Shown here in pieces: positions 43,391 through 52,627 of a stretch of DNA of 64,000 bases (the stretch's first letter is position 1; the number at the start of each line of letters is the position of its first letter). This stretch comes from Moraxella macacae 0408225 (GTDB lineage Bacteria > Pseudomonadota > Gammaproteobacteria > Pseudomonadales > Moraxellaceae). The stretch is taken from the NCBI RefSeq assembly GCF_000320365.1, contig NZ_ANIN01000001.1:496001-560000 (forward strand), given 5' to 3'. The notes under the pieces are model-generated. The model searched no databases and was not told the origin of the DNA. It worked only from the letters and a program-made list of their open reading frames with translations. The translations under genes and the position numbers were made by a program.

Positions 43391-44902
43391 ATGCGTTATG
43401 CCAACCCCAACACCGATGGTGCAAAAGTCAATTTTAAATCTCAATACGAAAACTTTATCGGTGGCGAGTGGGTAAAACCTGCCAAAGGTGAGTATTTTGA
43501 CAATATTTCACCCGTTGACAATCAAGTTTTTACCAAAATACCCAAATCCACGCCAGAAGATATCGAGCTTGCACTAGATTCTGCCCACAAAGCTAAGGAA
43601 GCGTGGGGCAAAACATCTGTTGCTGACCGTGCCAATGTACTACTCAAAATTGCTGACTGCATGGAACAAAACCTAGAATTGTTAGCCGTCGCTGAAACTT
43701 GGGATAATGGCAAGCCCATTCGTGAAACCTTAGCAGCAGACATTCCTTTGGCAATTGATCATTTTCGCTATTACGCAGGGGCAATTCGTGCACAAGAAGG
43801 TGGCATTAGCCAAATCGATGAAGATACCGTCGCTTATCATTTTCATGAACCTTACGGTGTGGTTGGACAAATTATCCCTTGGAATTTTCCGATTTTGATG
43901 GCAGTGTGGAAAATTGCCCCAGCCTTAGCAGCAGGCAACTGCGTGGTGTTAAAACCTGCCGAGCAAACACCGGCTAGCATTTTGGTTTTGATGGAATTGA
44001 TCCAAGATTTCATTCCAAAAGGTGTGGTAAATATCGTCAACGGCTATGGCACTGAAGTTGGCAAACATTTGGCTACCAATCCACGCATCAGTAAAGTCGC
44101 CTTTACAGGATCAACCGAAGTCGGTCAACTGATTATGGGCTATGCTACCGAAAACATCATTCCTGTAACCTTGGAGCTTGGCGGAAAATCACCAAACATT
44201 TTCTTTGCAGACATCATGGATAAAGACGATGACTTTTTGGAAAAAGCACTGGAAGGCTTTACCATGTTTGCTTTAAACCAAGGCGAGGTTTGTACTTGTC
44301 CATCGCGTGCCTTGATCCACGAGTCTATTGCTGATGAATTTTTGAAAAAAGCGGTCGAGCGTGTCAAAAAAATCAAAACAGGCCACCCACTGGATACCGA
44401 GACAATGATTGGTGCACAAGCCAGTCAAGAACAACAAGAAAAAATTCTAGGTTGCATCGCTAAAGGCAAAGCAGAGGGTGCTCAAGTACTCACTGGAGGC
44501 GGTGAACGCAAAGAAGTTGGTGATGGTTTTTATATTGAACCAACCATCTTTAAAGGTACAAATGACATGCAGATCTTCCAAGAAGAAATTTTTGGGCCTG
44601 TGTTGTCGGTTACCACTTTTAAAGATTTTGACGAAGCCATTAAAATTGCCAATGATACCATGTATGGATTGGGTGCAGGTGTATGGTCAAGAGATGGTAC
44701 AACCGCTTATAAAGCAGGGCGTGCTATTGAAGCGGGACGTGTTTGGACCAACTGCTATCACATCTACCCTGCACACGCTGCCTTTGGTGGGTATAAAAAA
44801 TCAGGCATTGGACGTGAGACACACAAAATGATGCTCGATCATTACCAACAAACCAAGTGCTTGCTTGTGAGTTATTCACCAAAACCAATGGGATTTTTCT
44901 AA
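43391..44902 (+). CDS. NAD-dependent aldehyde dehydrogenase (AcoD/ExaC type)
   Basis: This 503-aa cytosolic enzyme oxidises aldehydes, probably acetaldehyde or other short-chain ones, to acids. Visible features are [20 protein letters not shown], the NAD-binding [32 protein letters not shown], the general base in [12 protein letters not shown] and the catalytic Cys in [13 protein letters not shown] (near 301). [22 protein letters not shown] closes the active site. The double-Cys motif and C-terminal [13 protein letters not shown] fit the ExaC/AcoD subgroup. The gene is monocistronic, with a hairpin around its ribosome site and a terminator behind it. Confidence 0.92.
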   Translation: MRYANPNTDGAKVNFKSQYENFIGGEWVKPAKGEYFDNISPVDNQVFTKIPKSTPEDIELALDSAHKAKEAWGKTSVADRANVLLKIADCMEQNLELLAVAETWDNGKPIRETLAADIPLAIDHFRYYAGAIRAQEGGISQIDEDTVAYHFHEPYGVVGQIIPWNFPILMAVWKIAPALAAGNCVVLKPAEQTPASILVLMELIQDFIPKGVVNIVNGYGTEVGKHLATNPRISKVAFTGSTEVGQLIMGYATENIIPVTLELGGKSPNIFFADIMDKDDDFLEKALEGFTMFALNQGEVCTCPSRALIHESIADEFLKKAVERVKKIKTGHPLDTETMIGAQASQEQQEKILGCIAKGKAEGAQVLTGGGERKEVGDGFYIEPTIFKGTNDMQIFQEEIFGPVLSVTTFKDFDEAIKIANDTMYGLGAGVWSRDGTTAYKAGRAIEAGRVWTNCYHIYPAHAAFGGYKKSGIGRETHKMMLDHYQQTKCLLVSYSPKPMGFF

Positions 44903-44956
44903 CCTGTTAAATCTTTGGTAAAATCATTTTGCCAAAACAATTATTTTGCTAAAAGT

Positions 44957-44994
44957 TAAGGACTAAGCCAAATGACTTAGTCCTTAGTTTTTAT
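44957..44994. terminator. Terminator between the aldehyde dehydrogenase gene and sodB
   Basis: The ten-bp stem AAGGACTAAG/CTTAGTCCTT (44958-44967, 44976-44985) surrounds an eight-base loop and is followed by AG and a T-run. It can serve the convergent sodB gene as well. Confidence 0.85.
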
Positions 44995-45041
44995 TATCCT
45001 TAGTTTTTATTGATTATGTACTGGCGTGTTTTTTATTTCAA

Positions 45042-45668
45042 TTATTTTTCAACGCCTGCATCTTTGCCTTGATATTTGGCATTGGCATAATCCCAATTTA
45101 CCAATTTGTCAAGAAAAGTATCCACATAATCTGGGCGACGGTTACGGTAATCAATGTAATAAGCATGCTCCCACACATCGCAAGTCAATACCGCAATTTT
45201 ACCATGTGCCATCGGCGTGTCTGCATTGGCGGTTTTCATGATGGATAATTTGCCACCCACACTGTCTGCAACAAGCCATGCCCAACCTGATCCAAACTGG
45301 CTAACAGCAGCATTTTTAAACTCTTCACGAAATTTGGCATAAGAACCGAACGCTTCTTCAATTTTGGCTTTTAAATCACCCGTTGGTTCACCACCGCCAT
45401 TTGGTGTCATACAGTTCCAGTAAAACGTATGATTCCAAACTTGAGCTGCTTGGTTAAACATGCCTGCCTTACTGTCGTCTTTGGCGGTTGCTTTGATGAT
45501 TTCGTCCAACTCTTTTCCTACAAGATCGGAATTTGGCAACAGTTCGTTTAATTTGGTTACATAAGCGTTGTGATGTTTGTCGTGATGAAACTCCAAAGTT
45601 TCAGCACTGATATACGGTTCAAGTGCGTTTTTGGCGTAAGGTAACTCTGGTAAATTAATGGTTGACAT
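45042..45668 (-). CDS. sodB: Superoxide dismutase [Fe]
   Basis: This 208-aa cytosolic enzyme dismutates superoxide to H2O2 and O2. Metal ligands are visible: His28 in EFHHDKHHNAYV, His in QVWNHTFYW, and Asp and His in CDVWEHAYYIDYRNRRPDYV. The iron-type signature AQVWNHTFYWNCM with PNGGGEPTG, and FKNAAVSQFGSGWAWLV, favour the Fe over the Mn form. AAGGAATAA lies upstream of the ATG. It is monocistronic and shares a terminator with the aldehyde dehydrogenase gene. Regulation by iron is common for this gene, but no Fur site is evident here. Confidence 0.96.
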   Translation of the reverse strand: MSTINLPELPYAKNALEPYISAETLEFHHDKHHNAYVTKLNELLPNSDLVGKELDEIIKATAKDDSKAGMFNQAAQVWNHTFYWNCMTPNGGGEPTGDLKAKIEEAFGSYAKFREEFKNAAVSQFGSGWAWLVADSVGGKLSIMKTANADTPMAHGKIAVLTCDVWEHAYYIDYRNRRPDYVDTFLDKLVNWDYANAKYQGKDAGVEK

Positions 45669-46057
45669 GGTTTATTCCTTGTTGTTTGCCTTGCTAATTT
45701 TTGTGCAAATTTTTATGCTAATTTTTAAACTTAAACTTTTTAAAAAAGCACTTAAAAATCAATCGGTAAAAATAGCGTAAAAATAGCTTAGTTGTGTTAA
45801 CTCGTTTTTTGTGAAAAATCTACAAAGTAAAACTTAACAATTAACCAAAAACTTTAATTAATCATTAAGACAGATTAGAGTTAATCTATTTTAACAGAAA
45901 ATTGACAAAATTGTGTTATTTTTGGTATAAAAATTTTACGATATGTCAAACTTTTTAATTTGTGTTAAAATATTTGGTTAATTACAAATTAATTTTACTT
46001 AAGTTGGTTGTTACTCAAGTTTTTAAGAAACAAATTTTTAAGAAAAAGGCAAATATC
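45669..46057. other. 389-bp divergent spacer between sodB and mpl
   Basis: The spacer is very AT-rich, with short direct repeats such as AATTTTTATGCTAATTTTTA near 45707-45728 and TTTTTAAGAAA near 46018-46045. It presumably carries both promoters. No gene, RNA or clear operator is seen. Confidence 0.5.
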
Positions 46058-47500
46058 ATGCACATTCACTTTTTAGGCATTTGTGGCACATTTATGGGAT
46101 CGCTTGCCTTGCTTGCTCGTGATTTGGGACATACGGTTACAGGTTCTGACACAGCCATTTATCCGCCAATGTCTACTCAATTACAAAACGCCGGCGTTAA
46201 AATTATGGAGGGTTACCATGCCAAACACTTAAAACCCAAGCCTGATTTGGTGGTGGTTGGCAACGTCTGTAAACGCGGTATGGAAGCGGTGGAGTACATG
46301 TTAAACACGCGTATTGCTTATACATCAGGCCCACAGTTTTTATCCGAGCACGTCTTACAATTTCGTCATGTTTTGGCAGTCGCAGGCACGCATGGTAAAA
46401 CCACAACAACCACAATGCTTGCATGGATATTACAGTACGCCAAAATTGACACGGGTTTTTTGATTGGTGGCATACCTTTGGTTAACACCGATGACAAACG
46501 TCTACAAAATACCTTTAAGCACAGCAGTTATTTAGGGGCAAACACAACAGCCGATAAAGATGGCTATTTTGTCATTGAAGCAGATGAGTACGATTCGGCT
46601 TTTTTTGACAAACGCTCAAAATTTATACATTATCGTCCAACGACAGCAATTTTAAACAACCTAGAGTATGATCACGCCGATATTTTTCCAAACCTTGAGG
46701 CAATTCAAACCCAATTTCACCATATGGTACGCACGATACCATCAAATGGGTGCATTATTATGCCAAACCATACCGAAAGTTTGGAGCAAATTATCAAAAA
46801 AGAAAATTGGACACCAGTTTGGCGAACAGGCATTGATGATAAAACAGCCGACTGGCAAGCCAAATTAATTCAAGCAGATGGTTCTGTGTTTCACGTGGAA
46901 CATCAGGGCAAAACTGCCGAAGTCAACTGGTCAATGAGTGGTTTACACAACGTTAATAACGGACTTGTTGCAATTGCAGCCGCCCATAATGTTGGCGTAA
47001 GTATCGAAACCGCCTGTAAGGCTTTGTCAAATTTTGCAGGAATTAAACGTCGAATGGAGCTTGTTGCCACAATTGCCAAAAATAAAGGCAACGTGGAAAT
47101 TTACGATGATTTTGCCCATCACCCAACCGCAATTCAAACCACCCTTGATGGTGCTAAAAAACGTTTTGCCAATATTTACAATCAAAACCGTCCACCACGC
47201 AAAATCTGGGCAATTATTGAACCGCGATCAAACACGATGAAACTTGGCATTCATCAACACCTACTTGCCCCATCAGCCAAACTTGCCGATCATGTGATTT
47301 GGTATCAACCTGCTCATTTTGACTGGTCGGTAGCAGATGCAATTGGCAACACAACCAATCAAACCGTCATGCACTCAATTGATGACATCATTTGCTATGT
47401 TCAAAACCATATCGGTGATAACGATGCGGTAATTATCATGTCAAATGGCGGATTTGAGGGCATTCATGACAAACTTGTTACAGCACTAAACAAGTCATAG
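46058..47500 (+). CDS. mpl: UDP-N-acetylmuramate:L-alanyl-gamma-D-glutamyl-meso-diaminopimelate ligase
   Basis: This 480-aa Mur-ligase-family enzyme of murein recycling joins the recovered tripeptide to UDP-MurNAc using ATP. Family features are the MHIHFLGICGTFMGSLALL start, the P-loop GTHGKTTTTTMLAWIL, FVIEADEYDSAFFDKRSKF, NNLEYDHADIFPNL and the C-terminal DDFAHHPTAIQTTL and EPRSNTMK. The ATG at 46058 matches the family start and has AAAAAGG upstream. A parS-like site is embedded at 46887-46902. It lies convergent to mazG. Length is typical. Confidence 0.96.
   Translation: MHIHFLGICGTFMGSLALLARDLGHTVTGSDTAIYPPMSTQLQNAGVKIMEGYHAKHLKPKPDLVVVGNVCKRGMEAVEYMLNTRIAYTSGPQFLSEHVLQFRHVLAVAGTHGKTTTTTMLAWILQYAKIDTGFLIGGIPLVNTDDKRLQNTFKHSSYLGANTTADKDGYFVIEADEYDSAFFDKRSKFIHYRPTTAILNNLEYDHADIFPNLEAIQTQFHHMVRTIPSNGCIIMPNHTESLEQIIKKENWTPVWRTGIDDKTADWQAKLIQADGSVFHVEHQGKTAEVNWSMSGLHNVNNGLVAIAAAHNVGVSIETACKALSNFAGIKRRMELVATIAKNKGNVEIYDDFAHHPTAIQTTLDGAKKRFANIYNQNRPPRKIWAIIEPRSNTMKLGIHQHLLAPSAKLADHVIWYQPAHFDWSVADAIGNTTNQTVMHSIDDIICYVQNHIGDNDAVIIMSNGGFEGIHDKLVTALNKS
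46887..46902. other. parS-like site inside mpl
   Basis: TGTTTCACGTGGAACA has one change from the perfect palindrome at 37907. It encodes VFHVEH within mpl, so it is kept compatible with the reading frame. Confidence 0.6.
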
Positions 47501-47593
47501 CTTTGCCAAATCAGCGATAACCAAATCAGTGATAATTTGTTAAATTTGTTAAACAGGCTAATTTTTTGGCATAACGGTTTTGGCATAACGGAT

Positions 47594-48415
47594 TTATTTA
47601 TTTTCTAATGATTTTGCCTTATCCCACAATTTATCCATTTCATCAAGGTCGCTGTCTTGTGGGGTTTTGCCAATTTTTGCCAATTCATCTTCAATAAAAG
47701 CAAAACGCCTGCGAAATTTAGCAATTGTACCAAGTGTGGCGGCTTCACTATTAATTCCAAGTTTACGCGCAACATTAACAAGAGCAAACACACAATCACC
47801 CAACTCATCTTCAATTGCCAATTTTTGCTGGGCGCTGGGTTTTTTGGCATACAAAAACACATCATCATTTATTAAAGCTTTTAATTCAGCCAGCTCTTCA
47901 TCAAGTTTTTGCCAAGCCCCTGCCACATTTTCCCAATCAAAACCAATTTTGCTTGCGGTTTTTTGCACATCACAAGCCTGCATTAATGCTGTACCAGGCT
48001 TAACCGTATCTAGAATACGGCGGTTTTTACGGTCTGGTTTTTGGCGTTTTTCAATGGCTTTGATTTCATTCCAACGCTGTTTTACCGCTTCATCTGTGGT
48101 TAGATTTTCTTTGTCAAAAACATGCGGATGCCTACGAATAAGTTTTTGCTGTAGACTAAAAATCACATCAGCTATGTCAAATTTACCCTGCTCTTGATAC
48201 AAATGGGCGTGAAAAATCACCTGCAACAACACATCACCAAGCTCGCCTTGAATTTCATCATCATCGCCGTTTTGAATAGCCTCAACAAGCTCATAAGTTT
48301 CTTCGATAGCGTAAGGAATTAGGCTGTGATTGGTCTGTTTTTTATCCCACGGACACTCGTTTCGTAGGCGTGTCATTAAAGCCAATAAATCGTTAAATTC
48401 ACCAGTTGCTTGCAT
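47594..48415 (-). CDS. mazG: Nucleoside triphosphate pyrophosphohydrolase MazG
   Basis: This 273-aa cytosolic protein hydrolyses (d)NTPs to NMP and pyrophosphate and acts in stress and nucleotide-pool control. It has the tandem MazG domains: LMTRLRNECPWDKKQTNHSL, the metal-binding IEETYELVEAIQN with downstream ELGDVLLQVIFHA, RRHPHVFD, and the second-domain EELAELKALI and DELGDCVFALVNVARKLG. The ATG at 48415 (MQATGEFNDL) is preferred because AAGGAATA precedes it. Acinetobacter- and E. coli-type length is similar. It lies downstream of rsuA (34 bp) and may be cotranscribed. Confidence 0.94.
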   Translation of the reverse strand: MQATGEFNDLLALMTRLRNECPWDKKQTNHSLIPYAIEETYELVEAIQNGDDDEIQGELGDVLLQVIFHAHLYQEQGKFDIADVIFSLQQKLIRRHPHVFDKENLTTDEAVKQRWNEIKAIEKRQKPDRKNRRILDTVKPGTALMQACDVQKTASKIGFDWENVAGAWQKLDEELAELKALINDDVFLYAKKPSAQQKLAIEDELGDCVFALVNVARKLGINSEAATLGTIAKFRRRFAFIEDELAKIGKTPQDSDLDEMDKLWDKAKSLENK

Positions 48416-48448
48416 ATTATTCCTTAAATTTTTTGTCATTTTTTTTAA

Positions 48449-49153
48449 TTAAAACTGCTCGATCTCTTCTGCGGTCAAAAACCGACACTCCCCCATCTGT
48501 AATCCATCAAGCGTAATCATACCAATGCTCGATCGGTGCAGTTTTATCACCTTATTGCCAAAATACGCCATCATGCGTTTCACCTGATGATATTTACCCT
48601 CGGTCAAGGTTAGCGTTGCATGGGTATCATCGGTAAACATCAATACGGCAGGGGCGGTTTTTTCGCTTTCGCCATCAAGTACAATGCCTTGTGCAATTGC
48701 TTTTATCATCGTTTGTTGTAAATCATCGCTTACGCTATCAGCCAAGGTTAAATGATAAACCTTATCCACATGGTGCTTTGGACTTGTTACTTTATGCACA
48801 AATCCACCATCATCAGAAAGCAACAATGCTCCTGTGGTATCAACATCTAATCGCCCAACAATACGCAAACTTGCAAGTTCTGGTATGACAATCAAATCAG
48901 TAACAATCGGATATTCCTTAGGTTTTAACGCACACTCAAAACCGTCAGGTTTATACAACAAAATATAACGATTGCCTGTCGCCACCGACAATTGCTCGCC
49001 TGCCCATTGAATCTCGTCATTAATTTCATCAATGTGTAAACTGCCGTCTTTTATCACGTTGCCATTTACGGTAATTTCACCTGCGTGCAATACTTTTTTG
49101 CAATCTTTACGAGATAATTCGGTTGCTTTACTTAAAAATTTGTCTAATCGCAT
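48449..49153 (-). CDS. rsuA: 16S rRNA pseudouridine(516) synthase RsuA
   Basis: This 234-aa protein converts U516 of 16S rRNA to pseudouridine. It has an N-terminal S4 RNA-binding domain (MRLDKFLSKATELSRKDCKK, ITVNGNV). The catalytic domain contains the Asp motif GRLDVDTTGALLLSDDG, preceded by YILLYKPDGFECA and followed by KVYHLTLA and LTEGKYHQVKRMMAYFGN. This is the RsuA/RluE arrangement; RsuA is preferred because the protein keeps the S4 domain at normal length. AAAAAGGCAACC lies upstream. It is adjacent to mazG on the same strand. Confidence 0.92.
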   Translation of the reverse strand: MRLDKFLSKATELSRKDCKKVLHAGEITVNGNVIKDGSLHIDEINDEIQWAGEQLSVATGNRYILLYKPDGFECALKPKEYPIVTDLIVIPELASLRIVGRLDVDTTGALLLSDDGGFVHKVTSPKHHVDKVYHLTLADSVSDDLQQTMIKAIAQGIVLDGESEKTAPAVLMFTDDTHATLTLTEGKYHQVKRMMAYFGNKVIKLHRSSIGMITLDGLQMGECRFLTAEEIEQF

Positions 49154-49221
49154 AGGTTGCCTTTTTGTAAAATTTAATAAATAATAACCATTTTAACACA
49201 AATTTGGCATAAAATTTCACC

Positions 49222-49815
49222 ATGACCTACAAAACCCCAACCGTTTCATGCACCGCCACGCTCGAGATTAAAAAAAGTGAATTTTTCGGTTTTGGTTATC
49301 CCATCACCAGCCGCGATGAACTTATGTTCCACGTGGAACAATTGCAAGCAAAATTCCCAGACGCCCGTCATATCTGCTACGGCTATATCATAGGCGATCC
49401 AAATAACACCACATCGGCAGGTTTTTATGATGACGGCGAACCATCAGGCACGGCAGGCAAACCGATTTTAAACGTATTGCAACACAAAGCAATTGGCAAC
49501 TGCACGGTGATTGTGGTGCGTTATTTTGGTGGTATAAAATTAGGAGCAGGCGGATTGACACGAGCTTATAGCAGCAGTGCCCAGATGGTTGTCAACAATA
49601 TGACACTGCAGGATTTTATTCCAAAAACCACCCTAACAATTGCCACCACATTCGCCCACGAGGCTCAAATCCGCCATTTACTACATAAGACAAATGGTCA
49701 AATTGTGGCGGTCGACTATCACACAAATGTATTAATCACAGTGATAATTGCCAATCAAAATCTACAAAATCTTGAACAACAATTGAGTATTTATGGTACA
49801 ATTGTAAACTATTAA
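49222..49815 (+). CDS. YigZ/IMPACT-family protein
   Basis: This 197-aa protein belongs to the YigZ (UPF0029/IMPACT) family. The N-terminal domain shows IKKSEFFGFGYPI, DARHICYGYIIGDP, FYDDGEPSGTAGKPILNVL, VIVVRYFGGIKLGAGGLTRAYS; a C-terminal DUF1949-like ferredoxin-fold domain follows. The family has a hydrophobic cleft and suggested nucleic-acid or translation-related roles; the true function is unknown. It is divergent from rsuA and 41 bp upstream of yheT. A perfect parS-like site lies inside it at 49325-49340 (encoding MFHVEQ). Confidence 0.92.
   Translation: MTYKTPTVSCTATLEIKKSEFFGFGYPITSRDELMFHVEQLQAKFPDARHICYGYIIGDPNNTTSAGFYDDGEPSGTAGKPILNVLQHKAIGNCTVIVVRYFGGIKLGAGGLTRAYSSSAQMVVNNMTLQDFIPKTTLTIATTFAHEAQIRHLLHKTNGQIVAVDYHTNVLITVIIANQNLQNLEQQLSIYGTIVNY
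49325..49340. other. parS-like centromere site inside yigZ (perfect)
   Basis: TGTTCCACGTGGAACA, identical to the site at 37907, lies within the coding sequence. It is about 8 kb from oriC. Confidence 0.75.
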
Positions 49816-49856
49816 TTTCCCCATTAATTTTTGACTTTGACAAAACGACTCATACC

Positions 49857-50876
49857 ATGATTGACACAACAAACCCTAATTTTGCGATCGAAAACCTTGA
49901 TTTACCCACATTTCGCCCACCTTTTTGGTTAAAAAACCCCCATTTACAGACGATTTTACCCAAATTTATCCCACAACCCATTCCTGATTATAAGCGAGAA
50001 TTGCACTTTGACAGCACCAAACAGGTCAAGGTTGCGTATGATTTTATTCACCCAAATCTCAATACCAAACCCAACTCACCAAATCGTCCGCTTGCGGTAA
50101 TGTTTCACGGTTTAGAGGGCAGCAGCAACAGTCATTATGCCAAAACTTTTGCCAATACCGCCCAAAAATTAGGTTGGCATGCTGTTGTGGTGCATTATCG
50201 TGGCTGTGGCGGACTAAAAAATTCGTCCGAACTGGATTATAACGCAGGGGATACCACTGAAATACATCATGTGTTTAGTGTGCTGCATAAACAATACCCA
50301 CACATCGTGGCAATTGGTGTATCACTTGGTGGCAATATGCTTGCCAAATATATGGGTGAATATGGTGATGATGCCTTGTGCATGGGGGCGGTGATCGTGT
50401 CCGCCCCTGTGGATTTAACCACATCTGCACTGGCAATGCACCGATTTGTCGCGCGCCACGTTTATACGCCGTATTTACTAAAACCATTGCTATTAAAGGC
50501 TGAAGAAAAAATCAGCGAACCTGACACTTTAAACGCCTTAAAAACAATTAAAACTTTAGATAAATTTGACGATTTATACACCGCCCCACGCAACGGTTAT
50601 GGCACAAGTGAAAATTACTACAAAAACGCTTCTGCCCTGCCTGTGCTGCATAAAATCTCCAAACCCACTTTAATCATCAGTGCCAAAGATGATCCATTTT
50701 TAGGTAAAACCGCCACACCATCAAACATCTCGCCTTTGGTGCGTTTGTTATATAGCAAACACGGAGGCCATATTGGTTTTTTGGATTTTGACAAGCAACA
50801 ACGACGATTTGACAATACGTGGCTGGCAAAAACCGTATTTCGGTTTTTTGACCACTTAACACAATCAGGCCGTTAA
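49857..50876 (+). CDS. YheT-family alpha/beta hydrolase
   Basis: This 339-aa protein is of the YheT/AB-hydrolase EMB8 type. It has PPFWLKNPHLQTILPKF at the start, MFHGLEGSSNSHY (oxyanion region), HYRGCGG, the nucleophile elbow GVSLGGNML (Ser), Asp in SAKDDPFL and His in KHGGHIGFLDF. It has no signal peptide, so it is cytosolic. Substrates are unknown; related proteins are esterases. It follows yigZ by 41 bp on the same strand, possibly in the same transcript. Length is usual. Confidence 0.92.
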   Translation: MIDTTNPNFAIENLDLPTFRPPFWLKNPHLQTILPKFIPQPIPDYKRELHFDSTKQVKVAYDFIHPNLNTKPNSPNRPLAVMFHGLEGSSNSHYAKTFANTAQKLGWHAVVVHYRGCGGLKNSSELDYNAGDTTEIHHVFSVLHKQYPHIVAIGVSLGGNMLAKYMGEYGDDALCMGAVIVSAPVDLTTSALAMHRFVARHVYTPYLLKPLLLKAEEKISEPDTLNALKTIKTLDKFDDLYTAPRNGYGTSENYYKNASALPVLHKISKPTLIISAKDDPFLGKTATPSNISPLVRLLYSKHGGHIGFLDFDKQQRRFDNTWLAKTVFRFFDHLTQSGR

Positions 50877-50983
50877 ATAGCAAATACAATTTACAACCAC
50901 AATATTTACAACCCACATTTGCCAATAGGATTTATTGGTTAAAAATGCTAAAATAACGCAAATTTTTGACAAATGGTAACAAC

Positions 50984-52558
50984 ATGACCCAAAACATCAC
51001 CCAACACCGCATTTTAATCCTAGATTTTGGCTCACAATACACCCAGCTTATCGCGCGGCGTGTGCGCGAAGCGGGCGTTTATTGCGAATTGCACCCTTTT
51101 GATGTCAGCAGCGAATTTATCCAAAATTTTGCCCCCAAAGGCATTATTTTATCAGGCAGCCCAGAAAGCGTGCATCAACACGGCTCACCGCGCGCCCCGC
51201 AAATCGTCTTTGAACTGGGCGTGCCTGTGTTAGGCATTTGCTACGGTTTTCAAACCATGGCCGAGCAATTGGGCGGACAAGTTGTCGCAGGCGGCAATAC
51301 GGCAGAATTTGGCCAAGCGCACATTGACATTTGCAAGCAAGACGCATTGCTTGCCAACATCGGTGAAAACAGCCGCGCAATCGTGTGGATGAGCCACGGC
51401 GATAAAGTGGCCAAATTGCCAGAAAGTTTTAAAACCACCGCCAGCACGCCCAATTGCCCATTTGCTGCCGCAAGCGACGAAGCACGCCAGTTTTACGGCC
51501 TACAATTTCACCCCGAGGTTACCCACACCCAAAACGGCGAGCAATTAATCGCCAATTTTGTGCATAACATTTGCAATTGCAATGCGTTGTGGAATTCTGA
51601 CAACATCATTGAGCTGCGCATTAACGAATTAAAAGCAAAAATCGGCGATAAACGCGTACTGTTAGGCTTATCGGGCGGCGTGGACAGCTCGGTGGTGGCC
51701 GCCCTTTTGCACAAAGCCATCGGCGACAAACTCATTTGCGTGTTTGTTGACAACGGTTTATTGCGCCTAAACGAAGGCGAGCAAGTCATGCAAATGTTTG
51801 CCGACAACATGGGCATTCGCGTAATTTGTGCCAATGCCGAAAGCCGCTTTTTAACCGCGTTAGCAGGCGTAACCGACCCCGAAGCCAAACGCAAAATCAT
51901 CGGCCGCGAGTTTATCAACGTCTTTGCCGAAGAAGCGCGCAAATTAGAACACGAAACAGGCGGCATTCAGTTTTTAGCTCAAGGCACAATTTACCCAGAT
52001 GTCATTGAATCCGCAGGGCAAAAAAACGGCAAAGCCCACGTGATTAAATCGCACCACAATGTTGGCGGCTTGCCCGACGATTTGGCATTTGAATTGATTG
52101 AGCCGCTGCGTGATTTATTTAAAGACGAAGTGCGCAAATTGGGCGTAGTGCTTGGCATTCCGCCTGCGATGATTTACCGCCACCCATTTCCCGGGCCCGG
52201 CCTTGGCGTGCGCATTTTGGGCGAGGTCAAAAAAGAATATGCCGACATTTTGCGCCTAGCCGACGATATTTTTATGCAAGAGCTGCGCGCTTCTGGCTGG
52301 TATGACAAAACCGCGCAAGCCTTTGCTGTATTTATGCCCGTCAAATCGGTGGGCGTGGTGGGCGATGGCCGCCGTTATGCGTGGGTGATTGCCCTGCGCG
52401 CCGTGGAAACCGTGGATTTTATGACCGCACGCTTTGCTCATTTGCCCTATGATTTGGTGGATAAAATTTCAACGCGGATTATGAACGAAATTAGTGATGT
52501 GGCGCGCGTGGTGTACGATGTATCCAGCAAACCGCCCGCGACGATTGAGTGGGAATAA
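50984..52558 (+). CDS. guaA: GMP synthase (glutamine-hydrolysing)
   Basis: This 524-aa enzyme amidates XMP to GMP. It has a class I glutamine amidotransferase domain (1 to about 205) with [18 protein letters not shown], nucleophile Cys in [10 protein letters not shown] and His/Glu in HPEVTHT, and an ATP-pyrophosphatase domain with the P-loop [16 protein letters not shown] dimerisation domain ends [13 protein letters not shown]. The start at ATG 50984 fits the family better than an upstream TTG. Base use looks different from neighbours: many GCG, CGC and GGC codons, like the imelysin operon at 0.9-6.9 kb. A terminator hairpin follows. Confidence 0.97.
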   Translation: MTQNITQHRILILDFGSQYTQLIARRVREAGVYCELHPFDVSSEFIQNFAPKGIILSGSPESVHQHGSPRAPQIVFELGVPVLGICYGFQTMAEQLGGQVVAGGNTAEFGQAHIDICKQDALLANIGENSRAIVWMSHGDKVAKLPESFKTTASTPNCPFAAASDEARQFYGLQFHPEVTHTQNGEQLIANFVHNICNCNALWNSDNIIELRINELKAKIGDKRVLLGLSGGVDSSVVAALLHKAIGDKLICVFVDNGLLRLNEGEQVMQMFADNMGIRVICANAESRFLTALAGVTDPEAKRKIIGREFINVFAEEARKLEHETGGIQFLAQGTIYPDVIESAGQKNGKAHVIKSHHNVGGLPDDLAFELIEPLRDLFKDEVRKLGVVLGIPPAMIYRHPFPGPGLGVRILGEVKKEYADILRLADDIFMQELRASGWYDKTAQAFAVFMPVKSVGVVGDGRRYAWVIALRAVETVDFMTARFAHLPYDLVDKISTRIMNEISDVARVVYDVSSKPPATIEWE

Positions 52559-52565
52559 GACAGAT

Positions 52566-52599
52566 AAAACCCAAATTTCAAAATTGGAATTTGGGTTTT
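52566..52599. terminator. Hairpin terminator between guaA and the lipoprotein gene
   Basis: The twelve-bp stem AAAACCCAAATT/AATTTGGGTTTT (52566-52577, 52588-52599) lies between convergent genes, with T-rich sequence after it. Confidence 0.8.
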
Positions 52600-52627
52600 A
52601 AAGTTTTGGTTTTTTTAAGTTTTGATA

